Source: Jiangellales bacterium
Lineage (GTDB): Bacteria > Actinomycetota > Actinomycetes > Jiangellales > Jiangellaceae
DNA length: 53,690 bases
Assembly: GCA_030447955.1 (NCBI GenBank)
Contig: JAUJNY010000001.1
Location: forward strand, 261,691 to 315,380
Reading direction: 5' to 3'
The translations under genes and the position numbers were made by a program. The stretch's first letter is position 1, and each line of letters opens with the position of its first letter. Shown piece by piece: positions 9,335 through 19,277 of this stretch. The notes beneath the pieces were generated by a model that searched no databases, was not told where the DNA came from, and saw nothing but the letters and a program-made list of their open reading frames with translations.

Positions 9335-9465
9335 GCCGGCGGGGTCTTGCGCGGGCGGCGGTAGGCCGGCGGCGAGTTCGCCGCAGCCTCCGTTCGGCGA
9401 GCTGGAAGGTATGGTCCAGCGCACCGACTCGGTGCTGCTCACGCGCGATCGGTGGAAGGAACCCC

Positions 9466-9894
9466 ATGACGCGAACCGCTTCGCTGCTCGCTGCGTTGGC
9501 GCTGGCCCTGTGCGGCCTGACCGCGTGCGGCGACGACGGCGGCACTCCCGCTACCGGCGGGGACACCGATGCCTATTGCGACAGGCTCAGCGAGATCATC
9601 GAGGGCGCTGAGACGCTCTCCGCCGACCCGCAGGCGCCGCTGGCCGCCATCTCCGAGATCGAGTCGCTCGCCCCGCAGGAGGTCAAGGCCGACTGGGGCA
9701 CGCTGCTCGCTGCCTTCCAGCAGCTGCAGACCCTGGACCCGACCCAACTCGACCCCAACAACCCCGACCTCGGCTTCGACCGCGAGGAGTTGCAGGCCGC
9801 GAACAACCGGATCGAGCAGCACGCTCGGGACGAGTGCGGCGTCGAACTCGGTGCGTCGACCCCAACCGCCACCTCGACCACCGGCGAGGGCTGA
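9466..9894 (+). CDS. Small secreted lipoprotein, function unknown
   Basis: A 142-residue protein with a lipoprotein signal peptide: MTRTASLLAALALALCGLTA followed by Cys21, giving an L-T-A-C lipobox and then GDDGG. The mature part is acidic and helical (SEIIEGAETLSADP, ELQAANNRIEQHARDECGVE) with two further cysteines, ending in a Thr/Ser-rich tail. It lies between hppA and topA with only 5 bases to topA, so it is probably cotranscribed with topA. No known domain recognised. Confidence 0.75.
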   Translation: MTRTASLLAALALALCGLTACGDDGGTPATGGDTDAYCDRLSEIIEGAETLSADPQAPLAAISEIESLAPQEVKADWGTLLAAFQQLQTLDPTQLDPNNPDLGFDREELQAANNRIEQHARDECGVELGASTPTATSTTGEG

Positions 9895-9899
9895 GGTCG

Positions 9900-12566
9900 G
9901 TGCCAGCCAAGAGGTCGTCGCGGGACACCGCGGCGGGGGGCGCAGCTCCGGACGGTCCACGCCTGGTGATCGTCGAATCGCCGCGCAAGGCGCAGATGCT
10001 CGCCGGCTTTCTCGGCCGCGGGTACGTGGTCGAGTCCTCGGTCGGTCACATCCGTGACCTGCCGCACAACGCGGCGGAGGTGCCGGCCAAGCACAAGAAG
10101 GAGCCCTGGGCGCGGCTTGGCGTCGACGTCGACCGCGACTTCGAGCCGCTGTACGTCGTCCCGTCCGACAAGCGCGCTCAGGTCCGCAAGCTCAAGGCGC
10201 TGCTCGCGGACGCGCCCGAGGTCTTCCTCGCCACCGACGAGGACCGCGAGGGCGAGGCCATCGCCTGGCACCTGGCGGACGAGCTCAAGCCCCGGGTGCC
10301 GGTGCGTCGCATGGTCTTCCACGAGATCACCCGCGACGCGATCCTGCGGGCGGTCGAGAGCCCGCGCGAGATCGACGCCCGGCTGGTCGACGCGCAGGAG
10401 ACCCGGCGCATCCTCGACCGGCTCTACGGCTACGAGGTCTCGCCGGTGCTGTGGAAGAAGGTCATGCCCCGGCTGTCCGCCGGGCGGGTCCAATCGGTAG
10501 CCACCCGCCTCGTCGTCGACCGGGAACGGGAGCGGATCGCCTTCCGCGCCGCCTCTTACTGGGACCTCGAGGCCGTCCTCGACACCGGCGGTGCCGACGC
10601 CGACCCCGCCGCGCCGGCGACGTTCACCGCCCGGCTGGTGTCCCTTGACGGACGACGGGTCGCCAGCGGGCGCGACTTCAACGCCCGCGGGCAGCTCAAG
10701 TCGACCGACATCGTCCGCCTGGACGAGCAGCGTGCCCGCGCCCTCGCGGACGGGCTGGGCGACGCGGCCCTGCGCGTCCGCTCGGTCGAGACCCGCCCGT
10801 ACCGCCGCTCCCCGTATGCGCCGTTCCGGACGACGACGCTGCAGCAGGAGGCCGCGCGCAAGCTGGGCTTCTCCACTGACCGCACCATGCGGGTCGCCCA
10901 GCAGCTCTACGAGAACGGCCACATCACCTACATGCGCACCGACTCCACGACGCTCTCCGAGGGGGCGCTCAACGCCGCCCGGGCGCAGGTGCGGCAGCTG
11001 TACGGCCCTGAGTACCTCCCGGACGCACCGCGCCGCTACCAGAGCAAGGTCAAGAACGCCCAGGAGGCGCACGAGGCGATCCGCCCGGCGGGTGAGGAGC
11101 TGCGGACCCCGGCCGAGACGGGACTTTCCGGGGAGGCGTTCCGGCTCTACGAGCTCATCTGGATGCGCACCGTCGCCTCCCAGATGCGCGACGCCGCCGG
11201 CCAGTCCGTGTCGGTCCGCGTGGGCGGGCAGGCCGCCGGCGGTGAGGACGTGGAGTTCGGTGCCAACGGCAAGGTCATCACGTTCTACGGCTTCCTCAAG
11301 GCCTACGTCGAGGGGGCCGACGACCCGGAGGCAGAGCTCGACGACCGGGAGCGCCGGCTGCCTCCCCTCGGCGAAGGCGACGAGCTCGCCACCGTCTCGG
11401 TGCAGGCCGAGGGGCACGAGACCCGGCCGCCGGCCCGCTACACCGAGGCCAGCCTCGTCAAGGAGCTCGAGGACCGCGAGATCGGCCGACCCTCCACCTA
11501 CGCGGCCATCATCCGCACCATCGTGGGGCGCGACTACGTGGTCAAGCGGGGGAGCGCGCTCGTGCCGACCTGGCTGGCTTTTGCGGTCGTACGGCTGCTG
11601 GAGACCCACTTTCCGCGGCTGGTCGACTACGACTTCACCGCGCGCATGGAGGACGTGCTCGACGAGATCGCGAACGGTACGGCCGAGCGGGTGGCCATGC
11701 TCGCCCGCTTCTACCGCGGCGACGGTGAGCAGGAAGGGCTCGCGCAGCTGGTCGGTGACCTGGGTGACATCGACGCCCGCGAGCTGAGCTCCTTCGAGCT
11801 CGGCGACGGCGTCGTCGTACGGGTCGGACGCTACGGGCCGTACGTCGAGTCGGGTTCGGGCGACGAGGCTCAGCGCGCGACCCTGCCCGACGACCTGGCA
11901 CCGGACGAGCTGACCATCGACAAGGCGCGGGAGCTGCTGGCCGCCGGGACCGGCGAGCGCCAGCTCGGCCTGCACCCCGACACCGGCCGGCCGGTCATCG
12001 CCAAACCCGGTCGCTACGGGCCGTATGTCACCGAGCTGCTCCCCGAGGATGCCCCGAAGGGCGCCAAGCCGCGCACCGCCTCCTTGCTCGCCTCGATGAG
12101 CCCCGACACCGTCACCCTCGACGACGCACTCCCGCTGCTGGCGCTGCCCCGCTCGCTCGGCAGCGCGCCGGACGGAGAGGAGGTGCAGGCCGCCAACGGC
12201 CGCTACGGGCCGTACGTCAAGAAGGGCTCCGACTACCGCTCGCTGGAGTCGGAGGAGCAGATCTTCACGGTCACCCTCGAGCAGGCGCTGGCGCTGCTCG
12301 CCCAGCCCAAGGCCCGCCGCGGGCGAGCCGCCGCGAGCGGGCCGCTGCGCGAGCTGGGGGCCGACCCGGAGACCGGCGACCCGGTCGTGGTCAAGGAGGG
12401 CCGCTTCGGTCCGTATGTCACCGACGGGACCACCAACGCGACGTTGCGCCGCGGCGACAGCGTCGAGAGCGTGAGCCTCGAGCGGGCGGCCGAGCTGCTC
12501 GCCGAAAAGCGGGCCAAGGGCCCGGCGCCCAAGCGCGGCAGGACCCGCGCCGCCTCCCGCTCCTAA
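9900..12566 (+). CDS. topA: DNA topoisomerase I (type IA)
   Basis: Relaxes negatively supercoiled DNA by a single-strand break and passage. The 888-residue protein shows the TOPRIM domain at the N-terminus (LVIVESPRKAQ; acidic triad in ATDEDREGEAIAWHL), the catalytic tyrosine Tyr344 in GHITYMRTDSTTLSEG, and EIGRPSTYAAIIRTI. The C-terminus has no zinc fingers but at least four Toprim-C repeats centred on GRYGPYV or GRFGPYV and a basic tail (RGRTRAASRS), as in mycobacteria and Streptomyces. GTG 9900 is chosen because the TOPRIM begins about 20 residues later; the upstream in-frame GTG lies inside the lipoprotein gene. Confidence 0.97.
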   Translation: MPAKRSSRDTAAGGAAPDGPRLVIVESPRKAQMLAGFLGRGYVVESSVGHIRDLPHNAAEVPAKHKKEPWARLGVDVDRDFEPLYVVPSDKRAQVRKLKALLADAPEVFLATDEDREGEAIAWHLADELKPRVPVRRMVFHEITRDAILRAVESPREIDARLVDAQETRRILDRLYGYEVSPVLWKKVMPRLSAGRVQSVATRLVVDRERERIAFRAASYWDLEAVLDTGGADADPAAPATFTARLVSLDGRRVASGRDFNARGQLKSTDIVRLDEQRARALADGLGDAALRVRSVETRPYRRSPYAPFRTTTLQQEAARKLGFSTDRTMRVAQQLYENGHITYMRTDSTTLSEGALNAARAQVRQLYGPEYLPDAPRRYQSKVKNAQEAHEAIRPAGEELRTPAETGLSGEAFRLYELIWMRTVASQMRDAAGQSVSVRVGGQAAGGEDVEFGANGKVITFYGFLKAYVEGADDPEAELDDRERRLPPLGEGDELATVSVQAEGHETRPPARYTEASLVKELEDREIGRPSTYAAIIRTIVGRDYVVKRGSALVPTWLAFAVVRLLETHFPRLVDYDFTARMEDVLDEIANGTAERVAMLARFYRGDGEQEGLAQLVGDLGDIDARELSSFELGDGVVVRVGRYGPYVESGSGDEAQRATLPDDLAPDELTIDKARELLAAGTGERQLGLHPDTGRPVIAKPGRYGPYVTELLPEDAPKGAKPRTASLLASMSPDTVTLDDALPLLALPRSLGSAPDGEEVQAANGRYGPYVKKGSDYRSLESEEQIFTVTLEQALALLAQPKARRGRAAASGPLRELGADPETGDPVVVKEGRFGPYVTDGTTNATLRRGDSVESVSLERAAELLAEKRAKGPAPKRGRTRAASRS

Positions 12567-12570
12567 GGCA

Positions 12571-12586
12571 CCCCGAGCTCCCGGGG
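12571..12586 (+). terminator. Possible weak hairpin after topA
   Basis: CCCCG (12571-12575) and CGGGG (12582-12586) can pair across a 6-base loop just after the topA stop. The stem is only 5 bases and no T tract follows. Confidence 0.3.
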
Positions 12587-12616
12587 CGTGTCGGGTCGGC
12601 TCACTACGCTGACGGG

Positions 12617-13981
12617 GTGTCCGGCGCCACGCCCAGTCCGGCCCCCGCCGCGGGCGGCGTGCTGCGCATCCGCGCGTTCCGGCGGCTGTGGCTGGCGCTG
12701 TCACTGTCCAGCCTCGGCGACTGGCTGACGCTGCTGGCGGTGACCGTGCTGGCCAACCGGCTGGCCGGCGACGGGTACGCCGCACAGAACTACGCCGTGG
12801 CCGGCGTCCTGCTGGTGCGGCTGCTCCCGGCCATCGTCCTCGCGCCCTTCGCCGGCGTCGTCGCCGACCGCGTGGACCGACGCACCGTCCTGGTGTGCGG
12901 CGACCTCCTCCGCTGTGGGCTGGTCGCGTCGATCCCGCTTGTCGGGACGCTGTGGTGGCTGCTCGTGGCGGCCGCGCTCATCGAGACGGTGAGCCTGTTC
13001 TGGCTGCCCGCCAAGGAGGCCACGGTCCCCAACCTGGTGCCGCGCGCCCGGCTGGAGGCGGCCAACTCGCTGTCGTTGTTGGCGACGTACGGAACGGCGC
13101 CGGTGGCGGCGCTGCTGTTCAGCGTGCTGGCCCTGTCGGGCGGGGTGACGGGGCGCTCCGGCCCCCTGCTCGGGGCCGACCCGGTCGACCTGGCGCTCTT
13201 CCTCGACGCGGCGACGTTCCTGCTCTCGGCGCTGACCATCGCGCGGCTGCGGGACATCCCCCGCGGGCCGGCGCAGAGCGCCGGAGGCACGCACGTTTTC
13301 GCTGCCGTGCTCGAAGGCTGGCGTTTCGTCGGGCGTACGCCGCTCCTGCGTGGCCTGGTCGTCGGTCTCGTCGGGGCGTTCGGCGCCGGCGGGGTGGTCA
13401 TCGGCCTGGCCCGCAGCTACGTCGCCGACTTCGCCGCGGGCGACGCCGGGTACGGGCTGCTTTTCGCGGCCGTCTTCCTCGGCATCGCCGTCGGGGTGGC
13501 CCTCGGTCCACGACTACCCGGCCACCTGTCGCGGCGCCGGCTCTGCGGAGTCTCCCTGACCGCCGCCGGACTCTCGCTCGTCGGTGTCTCGCTCGCCCAG
13601 CACATCGTCGTCGCCGTGGCCACCACCCTGGTCCTCGGCGGCTACACCGGACTCGCCTGGGTGAGCGGGCTGACCCTGCTGGGACGGGAGGTGCACGACT
13701 CCCTGCGCGGGCGCACCTTCGCGTTCATGCAGGCCTTGGTGCGGGTCGTGCTCGCCGGCGTGCTAGCCCTGGCACCGCTGCTCGCCGGCTCCATCGGGCA
13801 CCGTCAGGCGCGGCTCGGCAACGTCGCCATGACCTTCTCCGGTGCCGCGCTGACCATGCTCCTCAGCGGGCTGCTCGCCGCCGGGATGGGCCTGGTCGCG
13901 CTGCGCCACATGGACGACTCGCGCGAGCCGGCGAGCAGGGAGCACCTCGTCGGCGCCGGCTCTCCGGGACGACAGCGGTGA
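12617..13981 (+). CDS. MFS transporter, upstream partner of tmk
   Basis: A 454-residue major facilitator protein with about 12 hydrophobic segments. Characteristic pieces are LSLSSLGDWLTLLAVTVLAN in helix 1, FAGVVADRVDRRTVLVCGDL in the loop 2-3 (the G-x-x-x-D-R-x-x-R/D signature) and FLDAATFLLSALTIARLRDI in the middle. Substrate unknown. It starts at GTG 12617 and its stop overlaps the tmk start by 4 bases (GTGA 13978-13981). From memory, in Streptomyces an equivalent transporter-like domain is fused to thymidylate kinase as one protein; here the two are separate but coupled. Confidence 0.87.
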   Translation: MSGATPSPAPAAGGVLRIRAFRRLWLALSLSSLGDWLTLLAVTVLANRLAGDGYAAQNYAVAGVLLVRLLPAIVLAPFAGVVADRVDRRTVLVCGDLLRCGLVASIPLVGTLWWLLVAAALIETVSLFWLPAKEATVPNLVPRARLEAANSLSLLATYGTAPVAALLFSVLALSGGVTGRSGPLLGADPVDLALFLDAATFLLSALTIARLRDIPRGPAQSAGGTHVFAAVLEGWRFVGRTPLLRGLVVGLVGAFGAGGVVIGLARSYVADFAAGDAGYGLLFAAVFLGIAVGVALGPRLPGHLSRRRLCGVSLTAAGLSLVGVSLAQHIVVAVATTLVLGGYTGLAWVSGLTLLGREVHDSLRGRTFAFMQALVRVVLAGVLALAPLLAGSIGHRQARLGNVAMTFSGAALTMLLSGLLAAGMGLVALRHMDDSREPASREHLVGAGSPGRQR

Positions 13982-14637
13982 GCGGGGGGAGTCCAGGTCT
14001 CTTCGTCGCCTTTGAGGGAGGAGAGGGAGCGGGCAAGTCCACACAGGCGCGGTTGCTGGTCGACTGGCTGCGCGGGCACGACTGCCCGGTAGTGCTCACT
14101 CGCGAGCCCGGGGACTCCCCGATCGGGCCGGCGGTGCGCGCCCTGCTGCTCGACCCCGCCACGGCGGGGCTGTCTGCCCGGGCGGAGGCCCTGCTGTACG
14201 CCGCCGATCGGGCCGAGCACGTCGCCAGCGTGGTCCGGCCAGCGCTGCTGCGCGGCGCCGTCGTGGTGAGCGACCGCTACGCCGACTCCTCGACCGCCTA
14301 CCAGGGCGCCGGCCGCGGCCTCGGGGTCGACGCCGTCGCCCGGCTCTCCGAGTGGGCCACCGCGGGGCTGATGCCCGACCTGACCGTGCTGCTCGACGTG
14401 GACCCCAGCGTGGGGCTGCGCCGGCCCACCGGGCCGGCCGACCGGCTCGAGCGGGAGCCAGCGGAGTTCCACCGACGCGTCCGCGACGCCTTCCGTGAGC
14501 TCGCCGCCGCCGACCCGGGGCGCTACCTCGTCCTGGACGCCACCCGCCCGCCGGAACGTACGGCGGCCGCCGTACGGGAGCGGCTGAGCGGCCTGCTGCC
14601 CGCGCTGCCTCCCGCGCCGGTGGGGAGGACGCGGTGA
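13978..14637 (+). CDS. tmk: Thymidylate kinase
   Basis: Phosphorylates dTMP to dTDP in the dTTP pathway. The 219-residue protein has the P-loop FEGGEGAGKSTQARLL (residues about 9-24), the LTREPGDSPIG motif, the DRYADSSTAYQG nucleotide-binding motif and a LID region around GPADRLEREPAEFHRRVR. It begins at GTG 13978 overlapping the MFS gene and ends overlapping holB by 4 bases, so MFS-tmk-holB form a tightly coupled unit. Confidence 0.95.
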   Translation: MSGGSPGLFVAFEGGEGAGKSTQARLLVDWLRGHDCPVVLTREPGDSPIGPAVRALLLDPATAGLSARAEALLYAADRAEHVASVVRPALLRGAVVVSDRYADSSTAYQGAGRGLGVDAVARLSEWATAGLMPDLTVLLDVDPSVGLRRPTGPADRLEREPAEFHRRVRDAFRELAAADPGRYLVLDATRPPERTAAAVRERLSGLLPALPPAPVGRTR

Positions 14638-15791
14638 CGAGCGTCTGGGACGACGTGGTCGGCCAGACCGTCGTGCCTTCCCTCCAGGCCGCGGCCAGCG
14701 ATGCCGCCGCAGTCGTGGGCGGTGCCGGTGGTGGCGCGATGACCCACGCCTGGCTCTTCGTCGGACCACCGGGCTCCGGCAGGTCCGTGGTCGCCAAGGC
14801 CTTCGCGGCCGCCCTGCAGTGCCTGCGCGGCGGATGCGGCAGCTGTGCCGAGTGCAGGACCGCCCGCGCCGGCACGCACCCCGACATCGCGCTGGTCAGC
14901 ACCGAGCAGCTGTCGCTCAAGGTCGACGACGTACGCCAGCTGGTGCCCAAGGCCTCCCTGCGGCCAGCCCGCGGACGCTGGCAGGTAGTGGTCGTCGAGG
15001 ACGCCGACCGGCTGACCGAGGACGCGGCCGATGCGCTGCTCCTCCCGCTGGAGGAGCCCGCCTCCCGCACGGTGTGGATGCTGTGCACACCGACCGCGGA
15101 GGACCTCCCGGCGACGATCCGCTCCCGCTGCCGCGTCGTCGCGCTGCGCACCCCGCCGCCGGGCGACGTCGCCGCCCGGCTGCAGACGGAGGGGGTCGAG
15201 CCCGCGATGGCGGCCTTCGCCGCCCGCGCCTCGCAGGGACACGTGGGCCGGGCGCGGGCGCTGGCCGGGGACGAGGCCACCCGGCTCCGGCGGGCGCACG
15301 TGCTGCAGCTGCCGTTCGGCCTGGGCGACCTGGGCAGCTGTCTGAGCGCAGCGGCCGCGCTCGTCGCCGCGGCAGGCGAGGACGCCAAGGCCCGCTGCGA
15401 CCTGCTCGACACCCGGGAGGTCGACGAGCTCAAGCGAGTGCTGGGGGCCGGCACGACCGGCGTACGGCCGCGCCACGTCGGGGCCGCGGTCCGCGAGCTC
15501 GAGGACGACCAGCGCGCCCGGCGTACCCGGACCAAGCGAGACTCCATCGACCGGGCGCTCGTGGACCTGCTGGCCCTCTACCGCGACGTGCTGGTCCTCC
15601 AGCTCGACGCCGGAGGCGAGCTGGTCAACGCCGAGCTGCGCCCGGCACTGGAGCGCCTCGCCCGCGCCTCGTCACCCGAGGCGTCGCTGCGCCGCATGGA
15701 GGCAATCGGCGCCGCACGGGAGGCGGTGGAAGCCAACGTCGCGCCGCTGCTCGCCCTCGAGGCCATGGCGATTTCGCTGCGCCTCGGCTGA
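14634..15791 (+). CDS. holB: DNA polymerase III delta' subunit
   Basis: Clamp-loader subunit of the replicative polymerase. The 385-residue AAA+ protein has VWDDVVGQ at the N-terminus, a degenerate Walker A GPPGSGRS (residues 44-51, Arg in place of Lys, in keeping with an ATPase-inactive delta' role), a four-cysteine zinc module (Cys63, 68, 71, 74) and the SRCR sensor-1 motif in ATIRSRCRVVAL. GTG 14634 overlaps the tmk stop. Confidence 0.93.
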   Translation: MTSVWDDVVGQTVVPSLQAAASDAAAVVGGAGGGAMTHAWLFVGPPGSGRSVVAKAFAAALQCLRGGCGSCAECRTARAGTHPDIALVSTEQLSLKVDDVRQLVPKASLRPARGRWQVVVVEDADRLTEDAADALLLPLEEPASRTVWMLCTPTAEDLPATIRSRCRVVALRTPPPGDVAARLQTEGVEPAMAAFAARASQGHVGRARALAGDEATRLRRAHVLQLPFGLGDLGSCLSAAAALVAAAGEDAKARCDLLDTREVDELKRVLGAGTTGVRPRHVGAAVRELEDDQRARRTRTKRDSIDRALVDLLALYRDVLVLQLDAGGELVNAELRPALERLARASSPEASLRRMEAIGAAREAVEANVAPLLALEAMAISLRLG

Positions 15792-15875
15792 CCCCGCGAA
15801 GCCAAGGCCTACGGTGCTGCCCAGTCCGATGGCCGGCCGTGGCCCGAGACGACGCCCGGGGACGAGGAGGAGCAC

Positions 15876-16961
15876 ATGCCGCACGAGGTCCGCGGTGTCG
15901 TCGCCCGCGCCAAGGGGGAGCCGGTCGGCATCGAGACGATCGTGGTCCCCGACCCCGGGCCGGGCGAGGCACTCGTACGGGTGCAGGCGTGCGGGGTCTG
16001 CCACACCGACGTGCACTACCGGGACGGCGCCATCACCGACGAGTTCCCGTTCCTGCTCGGTCACGAGGCGGCTGGCGTAGTCGAGGAGGTCGGTGCCGGG
16101 GTCAGCGACGTCGAGCCCGGCGACTTCGTCGTGCTCAATTGGCGAGCTGTCTGCGGCCAGTGCCGGGCTTGCAGCCGCGGACGGCCGTGGTACTGCTTCG
16201 CCACCCACAACGCGAACCAGCCGATGACCCTGGTCGACGGCACCAGGCTCTCCCCCGCCTTGGGCATCGGCGCCTTCGCCGACCGAACCCTGGTCCACGC
16301 CGGGCAGTGCACCAAGGTCGACCCGCGAGCGGCCGCGACCGCAGCGGGCCTGCTGGGCTGCGGCGTCATGGCCGGCCTCGGGGCAGCGCTCAACACCGGG
16401 CAGGTGAGCCGGGGTGACACCGTCGCTGTCATCGGCTGCGGTGGCGTGGGCACCGCAGCGGTCGCCGGCGCCGCCCTGGCCGGTGCCTCCCGGGTCATCG
16501 CGGTCGACCTCGACCCGCGCAAGCTGGACGGAGCCCGCCGCTTCGGGGCGACCGACACCGTGGACGCCCGCGACGCCGACGTGGTGGAGTCGATCCGCCA
16601 GCTGACCGGTGGTGTCGGCGCTGACGTAGTCATCGACGCGGTAGGCCGGCCTGAGACTTGGCGGCAGGCGTTCTACGCACGTGACCTGGCCGGGACCGTC
16701 GTGCTGGTCGGGGTGCCGTCCCCCGAGATGACCATCGACCTGCCGCTGCTCGACGTCTTCGGCCGGGGCGGGGCGCTGAAGTCGAGCTGGTACGGCGACT
16801 GCCTGCCCAGCCGCGACTTCCCGATGCTCATCGACCTCTACCTGCAGGGTCGCCTCGACCTGGACGGCTTCGTCAGCGAGACCATCGCCCTGGACGATGT
16901 CGAGGAGTCATTCGCCCGGATGCAGCGCGGAGACGTCCTGCGCTCGGTCGTGGTCCTGTGA
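15876..16961 (+). CDS. mscR: S-(hydroxymethyl)mycothiol dehydrogenase (formaldehyde dehydrogenase)
   Basis: Zinc-dependent class III alcohol dehydrogenase that oxidises the formaldehyde-mycothiol adduct with NAD+; relatives also reduce S-nitrosomycothiol. Visible motifs: catalytic zinc ligands in [14 protein letters not shown] and [12 protein letters not shown], structural zinc cysteines in [15 protein letters not shown], the nucleotide-binding [12 protein letters not shown] and the highly conserved [20 protein letters not shown] tail. It has 361 residues, full length for the family. ATG 15876 follows GAGGAG. It overlaps the following MBL-fold gene by 4 bases, the usual pairing for this pathway. 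The Mycobacterium counterpart is also called adhE2. Confidence 0.93.
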   Translation: MPHEVRGVVARAKGEPVGIETIVVPDPGPGEALVRVQACGVCHTDVHYRDGAITDEFPFLLGHEAAGVVEEVGAGVSDVEPGDFVVLNWRAVCGQCRACSRGRPWYCFATHNANQPMTLVDGTRLSPALGIGAFADRTLVHAGQCTKVDPRAAATAAGLLGCGVMAGLGAALNTGQVSRGDTVAVIGCGGVGTAAVAGAALAGASRVIAVDLDPRKLDGARRFGATDTVDARDADVVESIRQLTGGVGADVVIDAVGRPETWRQAFYARDLAGTVVLVGVPSPEMTIDLPLLDVFGRGGALKSSWYGDCLPSRDFPMLIDLYLQGRLDLDGFVSETIALDDVEESFARMQRGDVLRSVVVL

Positions 16962-17587
16962 GCTTCCGGGTCGATCATGTCGTCACCGCGGGCACGTTCA
17001 GCCTCGATGGCGGCACTTGGGACGTCACCAACAACGTCTGGTTGCTCGGGGACGACCGCGAGGTCCTCGTCGTCGACCCGGCGCACGACGCGGACGCCGT
17101 CCTCACCGCCGTGGCCGGCCGGCGGGTCGCCGCGGTCGTGTGCACGCACGCGCATGACGACCACTGCCGGGAGGCGTTCGCCGTGGCCGACCAGGTCGAC
17201 GCACGCGTCCATCTACACCCCGCCGATGCGCCGCTGTGGGATCTGGTGCACCCGGGTCGACGCTGGGACGACGACCTGGCGGACGGACAGACGTTCGACG
17301 TCGGCGGCACGGAGGTGCGGGTCCTGCATACCCCAGGCCACGCGCCGGGTGCCGTCTGCCTGCACGTGGCCGACCACGGCCGGCTGCTCTCCGGCGACAC
17401 CCTCTTCGCCGGTGGGCCGGGGGCGACCGGCCGGTCGTACAGCGACTTCCCCACGATCATCGCCTCGATCCGCGAGCGGCTGCTGGTCCTCCCGGCGGAT
17501 ACGGTCGTGCACCCCGGGCACGGCGGGGACACGACGGTCGGCGCCGAGGCGCCGCACCTGCCGGAGTGGGTGGCCCGCGGTCATTGA
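16958..17587 (+). CDS. MBL-fold metallo-hydrolase paired with mycothiol formaldehyde dehydrogenase
   Basis: A 209-residue glyoxalase II-like hydrolase. Metal-binding motifs: [13 protein letters not shown] (HxHxDH), [29 protein letters not shown] and [12 protein letters not shown]. It probably hydrolyses the S-formylmycothiol made by the preceding dehydrogenase, which is inference from gene pairing; the fold itself is certain. The GTG start at 16958 overlaps the mscR stop (GTGA). Confidence 0.9.
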   Translation: MSFRVDHVVTAGTFSLDGGTWDVTNNVWLLGDDREVLVVDPAHDADAVLTAVAGRRVAAVVCTHAHDDHCREAFAVADQVDARVHLHPADAPLWDLVHPGRRWDDDLADGQTFDVGGTEVRVLHTPGHAPGAVCLHVADHGRLLSGDTLFAGGPGATGRSYSDFPTIIASIRERLLVLPADTVVHPGHGGDTTVGAEAPHLPEWVARGH

Positions 17588-17633
17588 CGCGTCCCGCACG
17601 TAGGGTGAGCGTTGTGGACGCGGTGATGGCTCG

Positions 17634-19199
17634 GTGAGGTTCGCTCCCGCTGCTGCCGCCGGCGCCATCTCCGCTCTGCTCCTGGCCGGGTGCACCGCGC
17701 CGCAGGCCCAGCCGAGCCCGGTGACCCCGTCCCCCTCGTCCATCAGCGGCCGGACGCTGACCTCGCCCTCACCGCAACCCAGCAGGCCGGAGGTCGCGTC
17801 GGCGCTGCAGCCCTTCTACCAGCAGCAGCCGGACTGGACGGAGTGCGGTGAGGGCTTCGAGTGCGCCAGCTTGGAGGTGCCGCTCGACTACGACAAGCCG
17901 CGGGGGCCCACCATCGAGATCGCGATCGGCCGGCGGCTCGCCGACGACCCCGACGCCCGGTTGGGATCGCTGCTGACCAACCCGGGCGGGCCAGGCGCCT
18001 CCGGGGTCGAGTACGCCCGCCAGGCGGACGCTGTCTTCAGCCCCGAGGTGCTCGAGCGCTACGACATCGTGGGGTTCGATCCCCGCGGAGTCGCCTCCTC
18101 CCACCCGGTCGACTGCCTCAGTGACCCGCGGCTGTACGCGTTCATCGCCTCCGACGCCTCCCCAGACGACGACGCCGAAGTGGCCACGCTGGTCCGGCTG
18201 TCCAAGGAGTTCGCCCGCGGGTGCAAGCAGCTCTCGGGGGAGCTGCTGCCCAACATCGGCACCGTGGACGCCGCGCGTGACATCGACGTGCTGCGGGCTG
18301 TGGTCGGAGACGCGCAGCTGCACTACTTCGGCAAGTCCTACGGCACCTACCTCGGCGCGACGTACGCCGGTCTCTTTCCTGAGAACGTCGGCCGGATGGT
18401 GCTCGACGGCGCCGTCGACCCGACGCTGAACGGCACGGAGCTGGCCCTCGGCCAGGCGGCGGGGTTCGAGCTGGCCCTCGACGCGTTCCTCGCCGACTGC
18501 CTGCGCAACGACTGTCCGCTGGGCTCGGACGAGGCGCAGGCGCGCGCCGCCCTCGACGAGCTGCTGCGCACCATCGACACCGACCCGCTGCCGACTGGAG
18601 AGGACGAGGACCTCACCCAGAGCCTCGCCGTGCTCGGCATCGCGCTCCCCCTCTACCTGCCGGCCGCCCAGGGCTATCCGCTGCTGCGGCAGGCGCTGGA
18701 GCAGGCTCAGGGCGGCGACGGGGCGGGGCTGATGACGCTGGCCAACTACTACCTCGACCGTTCCGCTGGCGGCGGCTTCAGCGGCAACCAGAACGAGGCG
18801 ATCTACGCGGTCAACTGCGTCGACCGGGAGGACGTGTCGGGTCCGGATGAGGTGCGGCTGCTGCTCGACAGGTTCCGGCAGGCCTCGCCGATCTTTGGTG
18901 AGTTCATCGGGTGGAGCGGACTGCCCTGCGCGTACTGGCCGGTTGACCCGACCGGCTCCGGCCAGCCGGTGCGGGCGCCGGGGGCCCGGCCGATCCTCGT
19001 CGTCGGGACAACCGGCGACCCGGCGACGCCGTACGCCTGGGCGGCGGCCCTCGCCCGTCAGCTGGAGTCCGGTGTGCTGCTCACCTACGAGGGGTCGGTG
19101 CACACGGCGTACGGCAAGGGCAGTGGCTGCATCGATGCCGCGGTCGACCGCTACTTGCTCACCGGTGAGCCGCCGGAGCCGGAGGCCCGCTGCGACTGA
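17634..19199 (+). CDS. Secreted alpha/beta-hydrolase peptidase with TAP-like C-terminal domain (lipoprotein)
   Basis: Serine hydrolase of the tripeptidyl-aminopeptidase family, exported and probably lipid-anchored: signal peptide ending LLLAG-Cys20. The mature 500-residue enzyme shows the oxyanion region LLTNPGGPGASGVEYA, nucleophile Ser235 in GKSYGTYLGATYAG, the acidic residue in VVGTTGDPATPY and the catalytic His in YEGSVHTAYGKGSGCID of the TAP-like C-terminal domain. GTG 17634 is the start that gives the signal peptide. In Streptomyces a similar secreted peptidase gene also closes the topA-tmk-holB region. It ends 78 bases before tRNA-Thr. Confidence 0.9.
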   Translation: MRFAPAAAAGAISALLLAGCTAPQAQPSPVTPSPSSISGRTLTSPSPQPSRPEVASALQPFYQQQPDWTECGEGFECASLEVPLDYDKPRGPTIEIAIGRRLADDPDARLGSLLTNPGGPGASGVEYARQADAVFSPEVLERYDIVGFDPRGVASSHPVDCLSDPRLYAFIASDASPDDDAEVATLVRLSKEFARGCKQLSGELLPNIGTVDAARDIDVLRAVVGDAQLHYFGKSYGTYLGATYAGLFPENVGRMVLDGAVDPTLNGTELALGQAAGFELALDAFLADCLRNDCPLGSDEAQARAALDELLRTIDTDPLPTGEDEDLTQSLAVLGIALPLYLPAAQGYPLLRQALEQAQGGDGAGLMTLANYYLDRSAGGGFSGNQNEAIYAVNCVDREDVSGPDEVRLLLDRFRQASPIFGEFIGWSGLPCAYWPVDPTGSGQPVRAPGARPILVVGTTGDPATPYAWAAALARQLESGVLLTYEGSVHTAYGKGSGCIDAAVDRYLLTGEPPEPEARCD

Positions 19200-19277
19200 G
19201 CCCTCGGGGCCGCAGTCGGCCTCACGCTAGACTCGCCGCCCGTTCCGCGCCGACTCCGCTGTGTTGTCGCGGGCCAT

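Noticed and set aside
9573..12785. A 1070-codon open frame on the minus strand across topA
   Set aside because: It is antisense to a well-conserved topoisomerase I, has low-complexity Arg/Gly/Val composition and no recognisable domain; long antisense frames are expected at this GC content.
17769..19103. A 444-codon minus-strand frame across the secreted peptidase
   Set aside because: Antisense shadow; the plus-strand gene has a signal peptide and an intact catalytic triad.
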